A stretch of 13,957 nucleotides of DNA, from the NCBI GenBank assembly GCA_014858325.1, contig RKCM01000189.1, positions 1-13,957 on the forward strand, read 5' to 3'. The notes under the pieces are model-generated. The model did not search any database. It saw only the letters and a program-made list of their open reading frames with translations, and was not told where the DNA came from. Positions 1 through 6,813 of the stretch are shown here, in pieces. Source of the stretch: Oscillospiraceae bacterium. Its GTDB lineage: Bacteria; Bacillota; Clostridia; Oscillospirales; Ruminococcaceae. Position 1 is the first letter of the stretch, and every line of letters starts with the position of its first letter. The translations under genes were made by a program, and so were the position numbers.

Positions 1-673
1 GATCGAGGGCGAGATGGGCGACAGCCATGTGGGCCTGCAGGCCCGCCTGATGAGCCAGGCCATGCGCAAGCTGACCAGCGTCATCGGCAAGACCAACACA
101 GTCTGCGTCTTCATCAACCAGCTGCGTGAGAAGGTGGGCATCGTCTACGGCAACCCCGAGGTGACCACCGGCGGCCGGGCCCTGAAGTATTATTCCTCCG
201 TCCGCATCGACATCCGCCGCGTGGAGGGCCTGAAGGACTCCTCCGGGCAGTTCATCGGCAACCACACCCGCGCCAAGATCGTCAAGAACAAGGTGGCCCC
301 TCCCTTCCGTGAGGCAGAGTTCGACATCATGTTCGGCGAGGGCATCTCCAAGATGAGCGAGCTGCTGGACGTGGGCGTGAAGCTGGGCATCGTGCAGAAG
401 AGCGGCGCATGGTTCAACTACGGCGACATCCGGCTGGGCCAGGGCCGCGACAATGCCAAGCAGTACCTGAAGGACAACCCCGAGATCGCCAACGACATCG
501 AGGGCCAGATCCGCGCCAACGCCGATAAGCTGTACTCCACCCGCCGCCCGGCGGGCAAGGCTGCCGCCGCTGCCGCCGAGGAAAAGGCCGAGCCCACTGT
601 AGCCAAAGAGCCGGTGGTCAAGGCCCCCGCCCGCAGCAGCGAGAGTGAGCTGGACATCATGGTGGAAGACTGA
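1..673 (+). CDS. recA: Recombinase RecA, C-terminal part (5' end outside window)
   Basis: RecA is the ATP-dependent strand-exchange protein that forms filaments on single-stranded DNA and triggers LexA self-cleavage. The frame is open from base 2, giving about 223 residues that begin at IEGEMGDSHVGLQARL. That is the loop-1 region, near residue 154 of the E. coli protein, so Walker A and B lie upstream of the window. Visible RecA hallmarks are FINQLREKVG, then loop 2 with GNPEVTTGGRALKYYSSVR, and the C-terminal domain through GAWFNYGDIRLGQGR and LKDNPEIANDIEG. The tail is an alanine-rich linker followed by an acidic end (ELDIMVED), as expected for the autoinhibitory RecA C-terminus. The TGA stop overlaps the recX ATG by one base, so the two are translationally coupled. 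The internal ATG at 14 is not the true start. Identification is certain. Confidence 0.97.
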   Translation, partial: IEGEMGDSHVGLQARLMSQAMRKLTSVIGKTNTVCVFINQLREKVGIVYGNPEVTTGGRALKYYSSVRIDIRRVEGLKDSSGQFIGNHTRAKIVKNKVAPPFREAEFDIMFGEGISKMSELLDVGVKLGIVQKSGAWFNYGDIRLGQGRDNAKQYLKDNPEIANDIEGQIRANADKLYSTRRPAGKAAAAAAEEKAEPTVAKEPVVKAPARSSESELDIMVED

Positions 674-1185
674 TGGCCTTTGGCTATAAGCGCCGCCGCC
701 CGCTGGCCGAGGAGGAAAAATCCTCCGACGTGGCCAAGGCACGCGCCCGGGCACTGGAAACGCTGGCGGCGCAGGAAGTTTCCTCCGGCCAGCTGTACGA
801 GCGGCTCTGCCGCCGCTTCACCGAGCCCACCGCCGCCGAGGTGGTGGCCGAGATGGTGCAGCGGGAATACGTCAACGACGAGCGGTATGCCGAGGCCCGG
901 GCCCACAGCCTGCTGGCTGCGAAAAAAAGCCGCCGTGCCGCCGCCCAGAACCTGCGCCGAAAGGGCCTGAGCGCCCAGCAGGTGGCAGCGGCGCTGGATA
1001 CCGTGTACACCCCCGATGCAGAGGGGGAGGACCCGGAGCTGGAAGCCGCCGCCGCACTGGTGGAGAGCCGCTACCGGGGCAAGCTGGCCGCTGGGCGGCG
1101 CGATCTGGTGGTGGCGGCGCTGCAGCGGCGCGGGTTTGCCTATGCGGTGGTAAAAAAAGCGATCCAAAGAGTAGAAGAAGAGTAA
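673..1185 (+). CDS. recX: Regulatory protein RecX
   Basis: RecX binds RecA filaments and usually restrains RecA activity. This 170-residue protein has the typical RecX length range and an all-helical, Arg/Ala/Glu-rich composition. After a basic N-terminus comes the first three-helix unit (residues about 20-60, ending in EMVQREYVNDERYAEAR). That passage is the family's characteristic 'G-Y-I-D-D-x-R-F-A' element. The second unit (about 60-100) has KSRRAAAQNLRRKGLSAQQV, and a third carries LQRRGFAYAVVKKAI. The start ATG overlaps the recA stop (TGATG), and only a weak GGAAG lies ahead of it, which fits translational coupling. Genetic linkage directly after recA supports the assignment strongly. 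The sequence shows no separate promoter. Confidence 0.93.
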   Translation: MAFGYKRRRPLAEEEKSSDVAKARARALETLAAQEVSSGQLYERLCRRFTEPTAAEVVAEMVQREYVNDERYAEARAHSLLAAKKSRRAAAQNLRRKGLSAQQVAAALDTVYTPDAEGEDPELEAAAALVESRYRGKLAAGRRDLVVAALQRRGFAYAVVKKAIQRVEEE

Positions 1186-1205
1186 GAAAGAGAGTATCAT
1201 CCCTT

Positions 1206-2531
1206 ATGAAAATTGCGTGTATTTCCCTGGGCTGCCCGAAAAACCAGGTAGACCTGGACGGCATGGTGCACATCCTGCTGTCGGCGGGCCACGAGACGGT
1301 GGCCGACCTGGGCGAGGCCGACGTCATTCTGGTAAACACCTGCGGCTTCATCGAGAGCGCCAAGACCGAGGCCATTGAGAACATCCTCGAAGCCTGCTCC
1401 TACAAGCAGCAGAACCCGAATCTGAAGGTGGTGGTCACGGGCTGCCTGGCCGAGCGCTACCGCAGCCAGATCGAGGAAGAGATCCCCGAGGTGGACGCCG
1501 TGGTGGGCTGCGCCTCCAACAAGGCCATCGACTCCATCGTGGCGCGGCTGGCGGGCGGCGAGGAGCATCTGGAAAGCTACGGCCTGAAGAAGGATTTCCC
1601 GCTGGGCGGCAAGCGCGTCATCGGCACGCCCGCCCACTATGCGTACTTAAAAATTGCCGAGGGCTGCAACAACCGCTGCCACTACTGCGCCATCCCCGCC
1701 ATCCGCGGCCCGCTGCGCAGCCGCGACATGGCCGATTGCGTGGCAGAGGCCCGCTGGCTGGCCGGTGAGGGCGTAAAGGAGCTCATCATCGTGGCACAGG
1801 ACCCCACCGCCTACGGCGAGGACTGGGGCAAGCCCGGCAGCATCTGCGAGCTGCTGGACAAGCTGAACCGAGTCCCGGGGCTGGAGTGGATCCGCATCAT
1901 GTATGCCTACCCCGAGCGGATCACCGATGAATTCATCGCCGCCATGAAGCGGAACGAGAAGGTGCTGCCCTACCTGGACCTGCCCATCCAGCACTGCAAC
2001 GATACCATTTTGAAGAATATGAACCGCCGCTCCAACCGCGCCGAGCTGCTGGAGGTGATCGGCAAGCTGCGCCGCGAGATCCCCGGCATCACCCTGCGCA
2101 CCACCCTCATCGCGGGCTTCCCCGGCGAGACGGAGGAGCAGTTTGAGGACCTGTGCAACTTCGTCAAGGAGGTGCAGTTCGACCGTCTGGGCTGTTTTGC
2201 CTATTCCGCCGAGGAGAACACCGTTGCTGCCAAGATGGACGGCCAGATCGAGCAGGAAGTGAAGGACAAGCGCGCCGAACTGGTGATGCAGATCCAGACC
2301 GGCATCATGGCCCAGAAGCAGGCGGCCAAAGTGGGCCAGACCGTCCGCGTGCTCTGCGACGGCATCGACGAGGAGAGCGGGCTTTACCTCTGCCGCACGG
2401 CGGGCGACGCCCCCGAGGTGGACGGCAATGTGTGCGTGTCCAGTGAGGAGCCGTTGTATCCGGGCGCGTTTTATGATATCCTTGTAGAGGACAGTGACCT
2501 TTACGATCTGTATGGCACTGTTGTAAAATAA
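1206..2531 (+). CDS. rimO: Ribosomal protein S12 methylthiotransferase RimO
   Basis: RimO is a radical-SAM enzyme with two [4Fe-4S] clusters that adds a methylthio group to the conserved aspartate of ribosomal protein S12. At 441 residues it has the family's length. The N-terminal UPF0004 domain supplies cluster ligands C10 (SLGCPKNQVD), C46 (NTCGFIESA) and C80 (VTGCLAERY). The radical-SAM motif C-x3-C-x2-C is C154, C158 and C161 in EGCNNRCHYCAIPAIRG. The C-terminal part (from about 375, VGQTVRVLCDGIDEESGLYLCRT) is the TRAM domain that binds S12. SLGCPKNQVD with D in place of the more usual S-E after VD is a minor departure. The C-terminal residues GDAPEVDGNVCV match RimO rather than the tRNA-modifying MiaB or MtaB relatives. 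It lies 20 bases after recX with a purine-rich AGAAAGAGAG upstream and probably shares its transcript. Confidence 0.95.
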   Translation: MKIACISLGCPKNQVDLDGMVHILLSAGHETVADLGEADVILVNTCGFIESAKTEAIENILEACSYKQQNPNLKVVVTGCLAERYRSQIEEEIPEVDAVVGCASNKAIDSIVARLAGGEEHLESYGLKKDFPLGGKRVIGTPAHYAYLKIAEGCNNRCHYCAIPAIRGPLRSRDMADCVAEARWLAGEGVKELIIVAQDPTAYGEDWGKPGSICELLDKLNRVPGLEWIRIMYAYPERITDEFIAAMKRNEKVLPYLDLPIQHCNDTILKNMNRRSNRAELLEVIGKLRREIPGITLRTTLIAGFPGETEEQFEDLCNFVKEVQFDRLGCFAYSAEENTVAAKMDGQIEQEVKDKRAELVMQIQTGIMAQKQAAKVGQTVRVLCDGIDEESGLYLCRTAGDAPEVDGNVCVSSEEPLYPGAFYDILVEDSDLYDLYGTVVK

Positions 2532-2537
2532 CAGATT

Positions 2538-2542
2538 GGAGG
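2538..2542 (+). promoter_or_regulatory. Shine-Dalgarno deciding the pgsA start
   Basis: GGAGG lies 8 bases ahead of the ATG at 2551. The frame also contains an upstream TTG at 2536, but that codon overlaps the Shine-Dalgarno itself, so 2551 is the start that makes sense. Confidence 0.8.
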
Positions 2543-2550
2543 ATTTCTGT

Positions 2551-3132
2551 ATGAATCTACCCAACAAACTGACCCTGACCCGCATTGTGCTGGTCCCCGT
2601 TTTCATGATCTTTGTCTCCATGAGCCAGTATTTCACCCAGGACTACAATCCCCGGTGGTACCTCATTGCCGGTATCATCTTTGCCGTTGCCAGCTTCACC
2701 GATTATCTGGACGGCCATCTGGCCCGCAAGTGGAACATGGTGACGGACTTTGGCAAGTTTGCCGACCCGCTGGCCGATAAGCTTTTGACCACCGTGGCTT
2801 TTATTTACATGATGCGGGACGGCGTGTGCAGCCCCGTGGTGCTGTGCATCATCCTGGCCCGGGAGTTTGCGGTTTCCGGCCTGCGGATGGTGGCCGCCGG
2901 TGCCAAGGACGGCAAGGTGATCGCCGCCAACATGTGGGGCAAGGTGAAGACCGTGCTGCAGATGCTGACCATCCTCTTCTACTATTTCACCGTTTCCCTC
3001 ACCGGCAATGTGCTGGGGGCCGACTGCGCCTATATTGCCCACTGGCTGTGCTGGCTGGTGGCTGCCGTGACCGCCATCTCCGGCATCAAGTACCTGTGGG
3101 ACAACCGCAGCTTCATCAACACGGCAAAATAA
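2551..3132 (+). CDS. pgsA: CDP-diacylglycerol-glycerol-3-phosphate 3-phosphatidyltransferase
   Basis: PgsA transfers the phosphatidyl group from CDP-diacylglycerol to glycerol-3-phosphate, the committed step to phosphatidylglycerol, at the inner face of the membrane. From the chosen ATG the product is 193 residues, normal for the family. It opens with NLPNKLTLTRIVLVPVF, typical of PgsA. The CDP-alcohol phosphatidyltransferase signature D-x2-D-G-x2-A-R-x8-G-x3-D-x3-D is complete: D51, D54, G55, A58, R59, G68, D72 and D76. Further hydrophobic segments (about 8-24, 36-50, 87-105, 132-150, 155-180) account for a polytopic membrane protein. The LAREFAVSGLRMVAA stretch is a further PgsA marker separating it from cardiolipin- or phosphatidylserine-synthase relatives. 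It follows rimO by 19 bases and precedes the next gene by one base, so it sits inside the same run. Confidence 0.94.
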   Translation: MNLPNKLTLTRIVLVPVFMIFVSMSQYFTQDYNPRWYLIAGIIFAVASFTDYLDGHLARKWNMVTDFGKFADPLADKLLTTVAFIYMMRDGVCSPVVLCIILAREFAVSGLRMVAAGAKDGKVIAANMWGKVKTVLQMLTILFYYFTVSLTGNVLGADCAYIAHWLCWLVAAVTAISGIKYLWDNRSFINTAK

Positions 3133-3133
3133 G

Positions 3134-3802
3134 ATGAAACACCGACTCTGCACGCTGGCGTCGCTGGCGCTCAACCTCGCCATCGTCTACATGGAGACCA
3201 TCGCCCTGCCCATCAGCTTTTCGTTTGGGGCGGAGATCGTGGTGACGATGTATACCGAGCTTTCCAATATGTTCAATGCCGCCGTCTGCGCACTGGTGGC
3301 GATGTTCCAGCTGGTAAACCTCTTTACCGGGTGGGACCTGCCCCGCTGGCTGAAGCGGCTCAAGTTCCTTTCCACCAGCTGCCTTGCCATGACATTTCTG
3401 ACGGTGGTGGTCATTCTGGCCCCCATGTACGAGGACGGCAACGGCTGGTACATCATGCTGTTTACCGGCTCCATGCTCTACCACCATTTCCTCAATCCGC
3501 TGGCGGCCATGGCGTCCTTTCTGCTGTTTGAGCGCCAGCCCCGCTTGCCCTTGAAAGAGGTGCCGCTGGCGCTGGTGCCGACGGTCCTCTACGGCGTGTA
3601 CGACCTGTGGGGCAACCTCACGGGCCGCATCGATGGGCCCTACCCCTTTATGCGGGTGTACGACCAGACCCTTCAGGAGAGCCTGATGTGGTTCGGCATC
3701 ATTCTGGGCACCAACCTGCTCTACGCCCTCCTCCTCTGGTGGCTGGGCGGAAACGGCCGAAAACACCGCAAAAAAGGGGTCGGATTGGAATTTGTGGGCT
3801 GA
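3134..3802 (+). CDS. Six-helix membrane protein, possibly AIG1/FAR-17a (Pr6Pr) like
   Basis: I do not recognise this protein by name. It has 222 residues and about six membrane segments (roughly 6-26, 44-64, 78-97, 106-130, 141-160 and 185-205), with a basic C-terminal tail (GRKHRKK). The arrangement MYTELSNMFNAA (T41) before helix 2 and MLYHHFLNPLAAMASF (H117/H118) in helix 4 resembles the Thr...His pair of the AIG1/ADTRP membrane lipid hydrolases and their bacterial Pr6Pr relatives, which also have six helices. That link is pattern-based inference. The start is one base after the pgsA stop, so it is the last gene of the run and is probably translated by coupling. Linkage to phospholipid synthesis would suit a lipid-related role but does not prove it. 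A hairpin terminator follows 17 bases after the stop. Confidence 0.75.
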   Translation: MKHRLCTLASLALNLAIVYMETIALPISFSFGAEIVVTMYTELSNMFNAAVCALVAMFQLVNLFTGWDLPRWLKRLKFLSTSCLAMTFLTVVVILAPMYEDGNGWYIMLFTGSMLYHHFLNPLAAMASFLLFERQPRLPLKEVPLALVPTVLYGVYDLWGNLTGRIDGPYPFMRVYDQTLQESLMWFGIILGTNLLYALLLWWLGGNGRKHRKKGVGLEFVG

Positions 3803-3819
3803 TTTCTACTGATTGTAAC

Positions 3820-3870
3820 AAAGAGAACCCTCTCCGGCATTGCTTCGCAATGCCGGAGAGGGTTCTCTTT
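3820..3870. terminator. Bidirectional hairpin terminator between convergent genes
   Basis: A perfect 24-bp inverted repeat (3820-3843 with 3847-3870) has a 3-base loop and lies between two converging genes, just before the asnA stop at 3876. AAAGAG...CTCTTT ends give a short T run on either strand, so it can serve both directions. Its core begins AACCCTCTCCG and ends CGGAGAGGGTT. The 12 bases CGGAGAGGGTTC at 3854-3865 recur at 13458-13469 in the intergenic repeat, suggesting that the terminator derives from the same repeat family. Confidence 0.85.
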
Positions 3871-3875
3871 ATCAT

Positions 3876-4889
3876 TTACAGCAGCGGGATGCCTGCCTTG
3901 GCGCAGGCCTCGCGGGTGGCCTCGTCCCAGACACTGGCCTGTACCTCGCCGATGTGGACGCTGCCCAGCAGCAGCATGCACAGGCGGCTCTGGCCGATGC
4001 CGCCGCCGATGGTGTAGGGCAGCTCGCCGGCCAGCACCGCCTTGTGGAAGGGCAGGGTGCGGCGGTCATCGCAGCCGGCCAGAGTCAGCTGGCGGTCCAT
4101 GCTCTCGGGGCTGACGCGGATGCCCATGCTGCTCAGCTCGTAGCTGCACTGCAGCGGCTCGTTCCAGAACAGCAGGTCGCCGTTCAGGTCCCAATCGTCG
4201 TAGTCGGGGGCGCGGCCGTCGTGGGGCTTGCCGCTCTTGAGCAGGCCGCCGATCTTCATGAGGAAGGTGGTGCCGTGCTCCTGGACGAAGGCGTTCTCCC
4301 GCTCCTTCGGGGTCAGGGCCGGGTAGAGGTCCTCCAGCTCCTGGGTGGTGAGGAAGGTCACCTCCGGGCTGTGCAGCGGCAGGTCCTGCAGCTGGGGGAA
4401 CATGGCGTGGAGGTTCATCTCGGTGGCGCAGACGGCGGAAACGATGGAGCGCACGACGCTCTTCAGGTAGGCCTCGGTGCGGTCCTCCTCCCGGATGACC
4501 TTCTCCCAATCCCACTGGTCCACGTAGACGGAGTGGAGGTTGTCCAGGTCCTCGTCCCGGCGGATGGCGTTCATATCGCAGTACAGGCCCTTGCCCACCC
4601 GGAAGCCGTAGTCCTTGAGGGCCTTGCGCTTCCACTTGGCCAGCGACTGCACCACCTGCGCCTCGATGCCGCCGTCCTTCATATCGAAGGTGACCTTGCG
4701 CTCCACGCCGTTCAGGTCATCGTTCAGGCCGGTGCGGGCCTCCACGAAGAGCGGCGCCGAGACGCGGTAGAGGTTCAGCGTGGCGCACAGGGTGTCGGCA
4801 AACAGCCGCTTCACCGTGCCGATGGCGCGCTGGGTGTCGTACAGGTTCAGCGCAGGCGTGTAATTTGCGGGAATGATCGTTTTGCTCAT
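3876..4889 (-). CDS. asnA: Aspartate-ammonia ligase (asparagine synthetase A)
   Basis: AsnA makes asparagine from aspartate, ammonia and ATP through an aspartyl-adenylate. It is a class II synthetase-like fold, independent of glutamine. The 337-residue product closely fits the family's length of about 330. Recognisable parts are GLNDDLNGVERKV (about 54-66), LHSVYVDQWDWEKVI (about 118-132), the PDYDDWDLNGDLLFWN segment (about 228-243) and the ATP-binding class II motif IGGGIGQSRLCMLLL (about 294-308). The start ATG has AGAGAGGGG upstream at suitable spacing on the minus strand. It is transcribed alone: a strong promoter lies about 75-105 bases upstream, and the hairpin at 3820-3870 follows its stop. 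It is divergent from cysS. Confidence 0.97.
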   Translation of the reverse strand: MSKTIIPANYTPALNLYDTQRAIGTVKRLFADTLCATLNLYRVSAPLFVEARTGLNDDLNGVERKVTFDMKDGGIEAQVVQSLAKWKRKALKDYGFRVGKGLYCDMNAIRRDEDLDNLHSVYVDQWDWEKVIREEDRTEAYLKSVVRSIVSAVCATEMNLHAMFPQLQDLPLHSPEVTFLTTQELEDLYPALTPKERENAFVQEHGTTFLMKIGGLLKSGKPHDGRAPDYDDWDLNGDLLFWNEPLQCSYELSSMGIRVSPESMDRQLTLAGCDDRRTLPFHKAVLAGELPYTIGGGIGQSRLCMLLLGSVHIGEVQASVWDEATREACAKAGIPLL

Positions 4890-4964
4890 GGCAGTTTACC
4901 CCTCTCTCGCTGCACCGCGCCGCCGAATTGCCGCGCTCCCATGCAGCTCCCTTTATTACAGTAA

Positions 4965-4993
4965 ATTATGGCACATTTTTGAGGGGATGTAAA
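4965..4993 (-). promoter_or_regulatory. Promoter of asnA
   Basis: On the minus strand, TTTACA (-35, 4988-4993) is followed by a 17-base spacer and CATAAT (-10, 4965-4970), preceded by TG one base upstream (extended -10). Each hexamer matches the sigma-A consensus at 5 of 6 positions. Predicted transcription starts near 4958, giving an asnA leader of about 70 bases. Confidence 0.8.
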
Positions 4994-5036
4994 GGGGAAA
5001 TTCGCACATCTTCCGGTGTGCAGCCGCCACTTTGCC

Positions 5037-5065
5037 TTGACTTGCCCCGGCCCGGCGACTATAAT
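5037..5065 (+). promoter_or_regulatory. Promoter of the T-box / cysS unit
   Basis: TTGACT (5037-5042) is separated by exactly 17 bases from TATAAT (5060-5065), an almost perfect sigma-A promoter. Transcription is expected to start near 5072, just upstream of T-box stem I. It is back to back with the asnA promoter, with 43 bases between the two -35 boxes. Confidence 0.88.
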
Positions 5066-5071
5066 AAGTTT

Positions 5072-5320
5072 GATAGGACAAATGCGTTGATCCGGGCAGA
5101 GTAGCGCCGCAAACGCCGGACACAGAGAGAACGGGCCATTGGCTGGGAGCCCGTTTGCAGGCAGCGGCGCGAAGTGCGCCCGGAGAGCACGCTGTGGGAA
5201 CCGAAAGTATCACAGCGCGGCGGCCGCCGTTACCGGCTTTGAGCGAGAAACCGAAGTGGAACCGCGACTGAGTAAGACCGCCTTCGATGTTGTGACACAG
5301 CATCGGGGGCTTTTTCTTTT
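5072..5320 (+). promoter_or_regulatory. T-box riboswitch leader, tRNA-Cys specific
   Basis: A T-box leader senses uncharged tRNA and lets transcription continue into the gene when charging is low. Stem I base pairs 5091-5097 with 5178-5184. The specifier loop has AGTA on the 5' side (5100-5103) and GAAG-TGC on the 3' side (5171-5177), which makes TGC (Cys) at 5175-5177 the specifier. Above it, 5104-5110 pairs with 5164-5170, and the distal arm pairs 5130-5136 with 5149-5155. A further hairpin pairs 5190-5196 with 5211-5217. The T-box motif AAGTGGAACCGCG is at 5254-5266; its TGGA (5257-5260) would pair with a UCCA end, as expected for tRNA-Cys with discriminator U. Antiterminator: 5252-5256 with 5282-5286 and 5264-5266 with 5279-5281, excluding the terminator. 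Confidence 0.95.
5280..5320 (+). terminator. T-box intrinsic terminator (conditional)
   Basis: A 14-bp stem (5280-5293 with 5297-5310, including U-G pairs) is followed by TTTTTCTTTT. The 5' arm contains the CGCCTTCG that the antiterminator needs (5279-5286), so the two folds are mutually exclusive, as in known T-box switches. Confidence 0.92.
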
Positions 5321-5370
5321 CCGGCTGTCGAGGGCGGCTCAGCCCCGGTCTTTGGCTTCCCCCAACTATA

Positions 5371-5379
5371 AAAGGAGTG
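5371..5379 (+). promoter_or_regulatory. Shine-Dalgarno deciding the cysS start
   Basis: AAAGGAGTG lies 8 bases ahead of ATG 5388. It fixes the start after the T-box terminator, although the frame stays open back into the leader RNA (to 5139). Confidence 0.85.
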
Positions 5380-5387
5380 ACCCATTT

Positions 5388-6785
5388 ATGCAGATCTTTA
5401 ACACCCTGACCCGCCAGAAGGAAGAGTTTGTGCCGCAGGTGCCCGGCGAATACCGCATCTATGTCTGCGGCCCCACCGTGTACAACTACATCCACATCGG
5501 CAATGCACGGCCCCTCATCGTCTTCGATACCCTGCGCCGCTATCTGGAGTACCGGGGCAACAAGGTGCTCTATGTTTCCAACATCACCGATATCGATGAT
5601 AAGCTCATCAAGAAGGGCCAGGAGGAGGGCACCTCCATGAAGGAGGTGGCCCAGCGCTTTGAGGCCGAGTACCTGAAGGATGCCGCAGGCCTGAACTGCA
5701 AAAAGCCCACCGTCCAGCCCCGCGCCACCGAGCACATCCAGCAGATCTTGGACATCGTGAAGGACCTCATCGACTCCGGCCACGCCTACGTTGCCAAGAA
5801 CGGTGACGTCTATTTCCGGGTGAAGAGCGACCCCGAATACGGCAAGCTGAGCCATTTGAAGCTGGATGACCTGGAAAGCGGCAACCGGGAGCTGCGCAGC
5901 CGGATGGACGATGACCTGAAGGAAGACCCGGCGGACTTTGCCGTCTGGAAAGCCGCCAAGCCCGGCGAGCCCGCATGGGAGAGCCCCTACGGCATGGGCC
6001 GCCCGGGCTGGCACATCGAGTGCAGCGCCATGAGCCGCACCCATCTGGGCAAGACCATCGACCTGCACTGCGGCGGGCAGGACCTGATCTTCCCCCACCA
6101 CGAGAACGAGATCGCCCAGAGCGAGTGCGCCAACGGCTGCACCTTTGCCCGCTACTGGATGCACAACGGCTTCATCAACGTGGACAACCAGAAAATGTCC
6201 AAGAGCCTGCACAACTTCTTTACCGTGCGGGATGTGGCCAACGTGTACGGCTACGAGCCCATCCGCTACTTTATGCTGACGGCGGGCTATCGGATGCCCC
6301 TGAACTACACCGTGGACCTCATCGAGAGCTGCAAGAACAGCCTGGAGCGGCTGTACACCTGCCGCGAGAATCTGGACTTTGCCCTGACCAAGAGCGAATT
6401 TGGCACCGACGAGAGCCTGATCGAAAAGGCCGAGGAGGCAAAACGCAAGTTCTGCACCGCCATGGACGACGACCTGAACACCCCCGATGCACTGGCGGCT
6501 GTGTTCGACCTGGTAAAGGACATCAACACCCTGTCCGCCGCCTCCTCCAAAAAGGCGCTGGAAGCCGCCGCTGCCGCCTTTGACGAGATCACCGGCGTGC
6601 TGGGCCTGATGTACAACCGCAAGAAGGACGAGGTGCCCGCCGAGGTGACCGAGCTGGTGGAAAAGCGTGCTGCCGCCAAGAAGGCCAAGGATTGGGCCAC
6701 CGCCGACGCCATCCGCGCCCAGCTGACCGAGCTGGGCTGGAGCGTGAAGGACACCGCACAGGGCCCCCAGCTGACCAAGCTGTAA
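5388..6785 (+). CDS. cysS: Cysteinyl-tRNA synthetase
   Basis: CysS is a class I enzyme that charges tRNA-Cys with cysteine in the cytoplasm. From ATG 5388 the product is 465 residues, matching the usual length of about 460. The active-site HIGH box is HIGN (residues 36-39, in VYNYIHIGNARP), the common Firmicutes form. The KMSKS loop is at 269-273. The zinc ligands that discriminate cysteine from serine are visible as C27, C212, H237 and E241, with the spacing seen in the E. coli enzyme. LHCGGQDLIFPHHENEIAQSE contains two of them. The C-terminal helical part has the DALAAVFDLVKDIN segment and the ADAIRAQL...GW end typical of the anticodon-binding region. The T-box upstream is specific for the same tRNA, which confirms the assignment. 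The next gene begins 28 bases later with no terminator between. Confidence 0.98.
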   Translation: MQIFNTLTRQKEEFVPQVPGEYRIYVCGPTVYNYIHIGNARPLIVFDTLRRYLEYRGNKVLYVSNITDIDDKLIKKGQEEGTSMKEVAQRFEAEYLKDAAGLNCKKPTVQPRATEHIQQILDIVKDLIDSGHAYVAKNGDVYFRVKSDPEYGKLSHLKLDDLESGNRELRSRMDDDLKEDPADFAVWKAAKPGEPAWESPYGMGRPGWHIECSAMSRTHLGKTIDLHCGGQDLIFPHHENEIAQSECANGCTFARYWMHNGFINVDNQKMSKSLHNFFTVRDVANVYGYEPIRYFMLTAGYRMPLNYTVDLIESCKNSLERLYTCRENLDFALTKSEFGTDESLIEKAEEAKRKFCTAMDDDLNTPDALAAVFDLVKDINTLSAASSKKALEAAAAAFDEITGVLGLMYNRKKDEVPAEVTELVEKRAAAKKAKDWATADAIRAQLTELGWSVKDTAQGPQLTKL

Positions 6786-6813
6786 GAGACCGCAGCAAAG
6801 AAAGAAGAAGACC

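Noticed and set aside
3840..4964. 374-residue plus-strand open frame opposite asnA
   Set aside because: It starts inside the terminator hairpin and is the complement of a confident AsnA; Val/Ala/Leu/Gln/His-rich shadow.
5139..5387. N-terminal extension of CysRS from an ATG at 5139
   Set aside because: The extension would be translated from the T-box RNA and across its terminator; the ATG at 5388 has a proper Shine-Dalgarno and gives the standard CysRS N-terminus.
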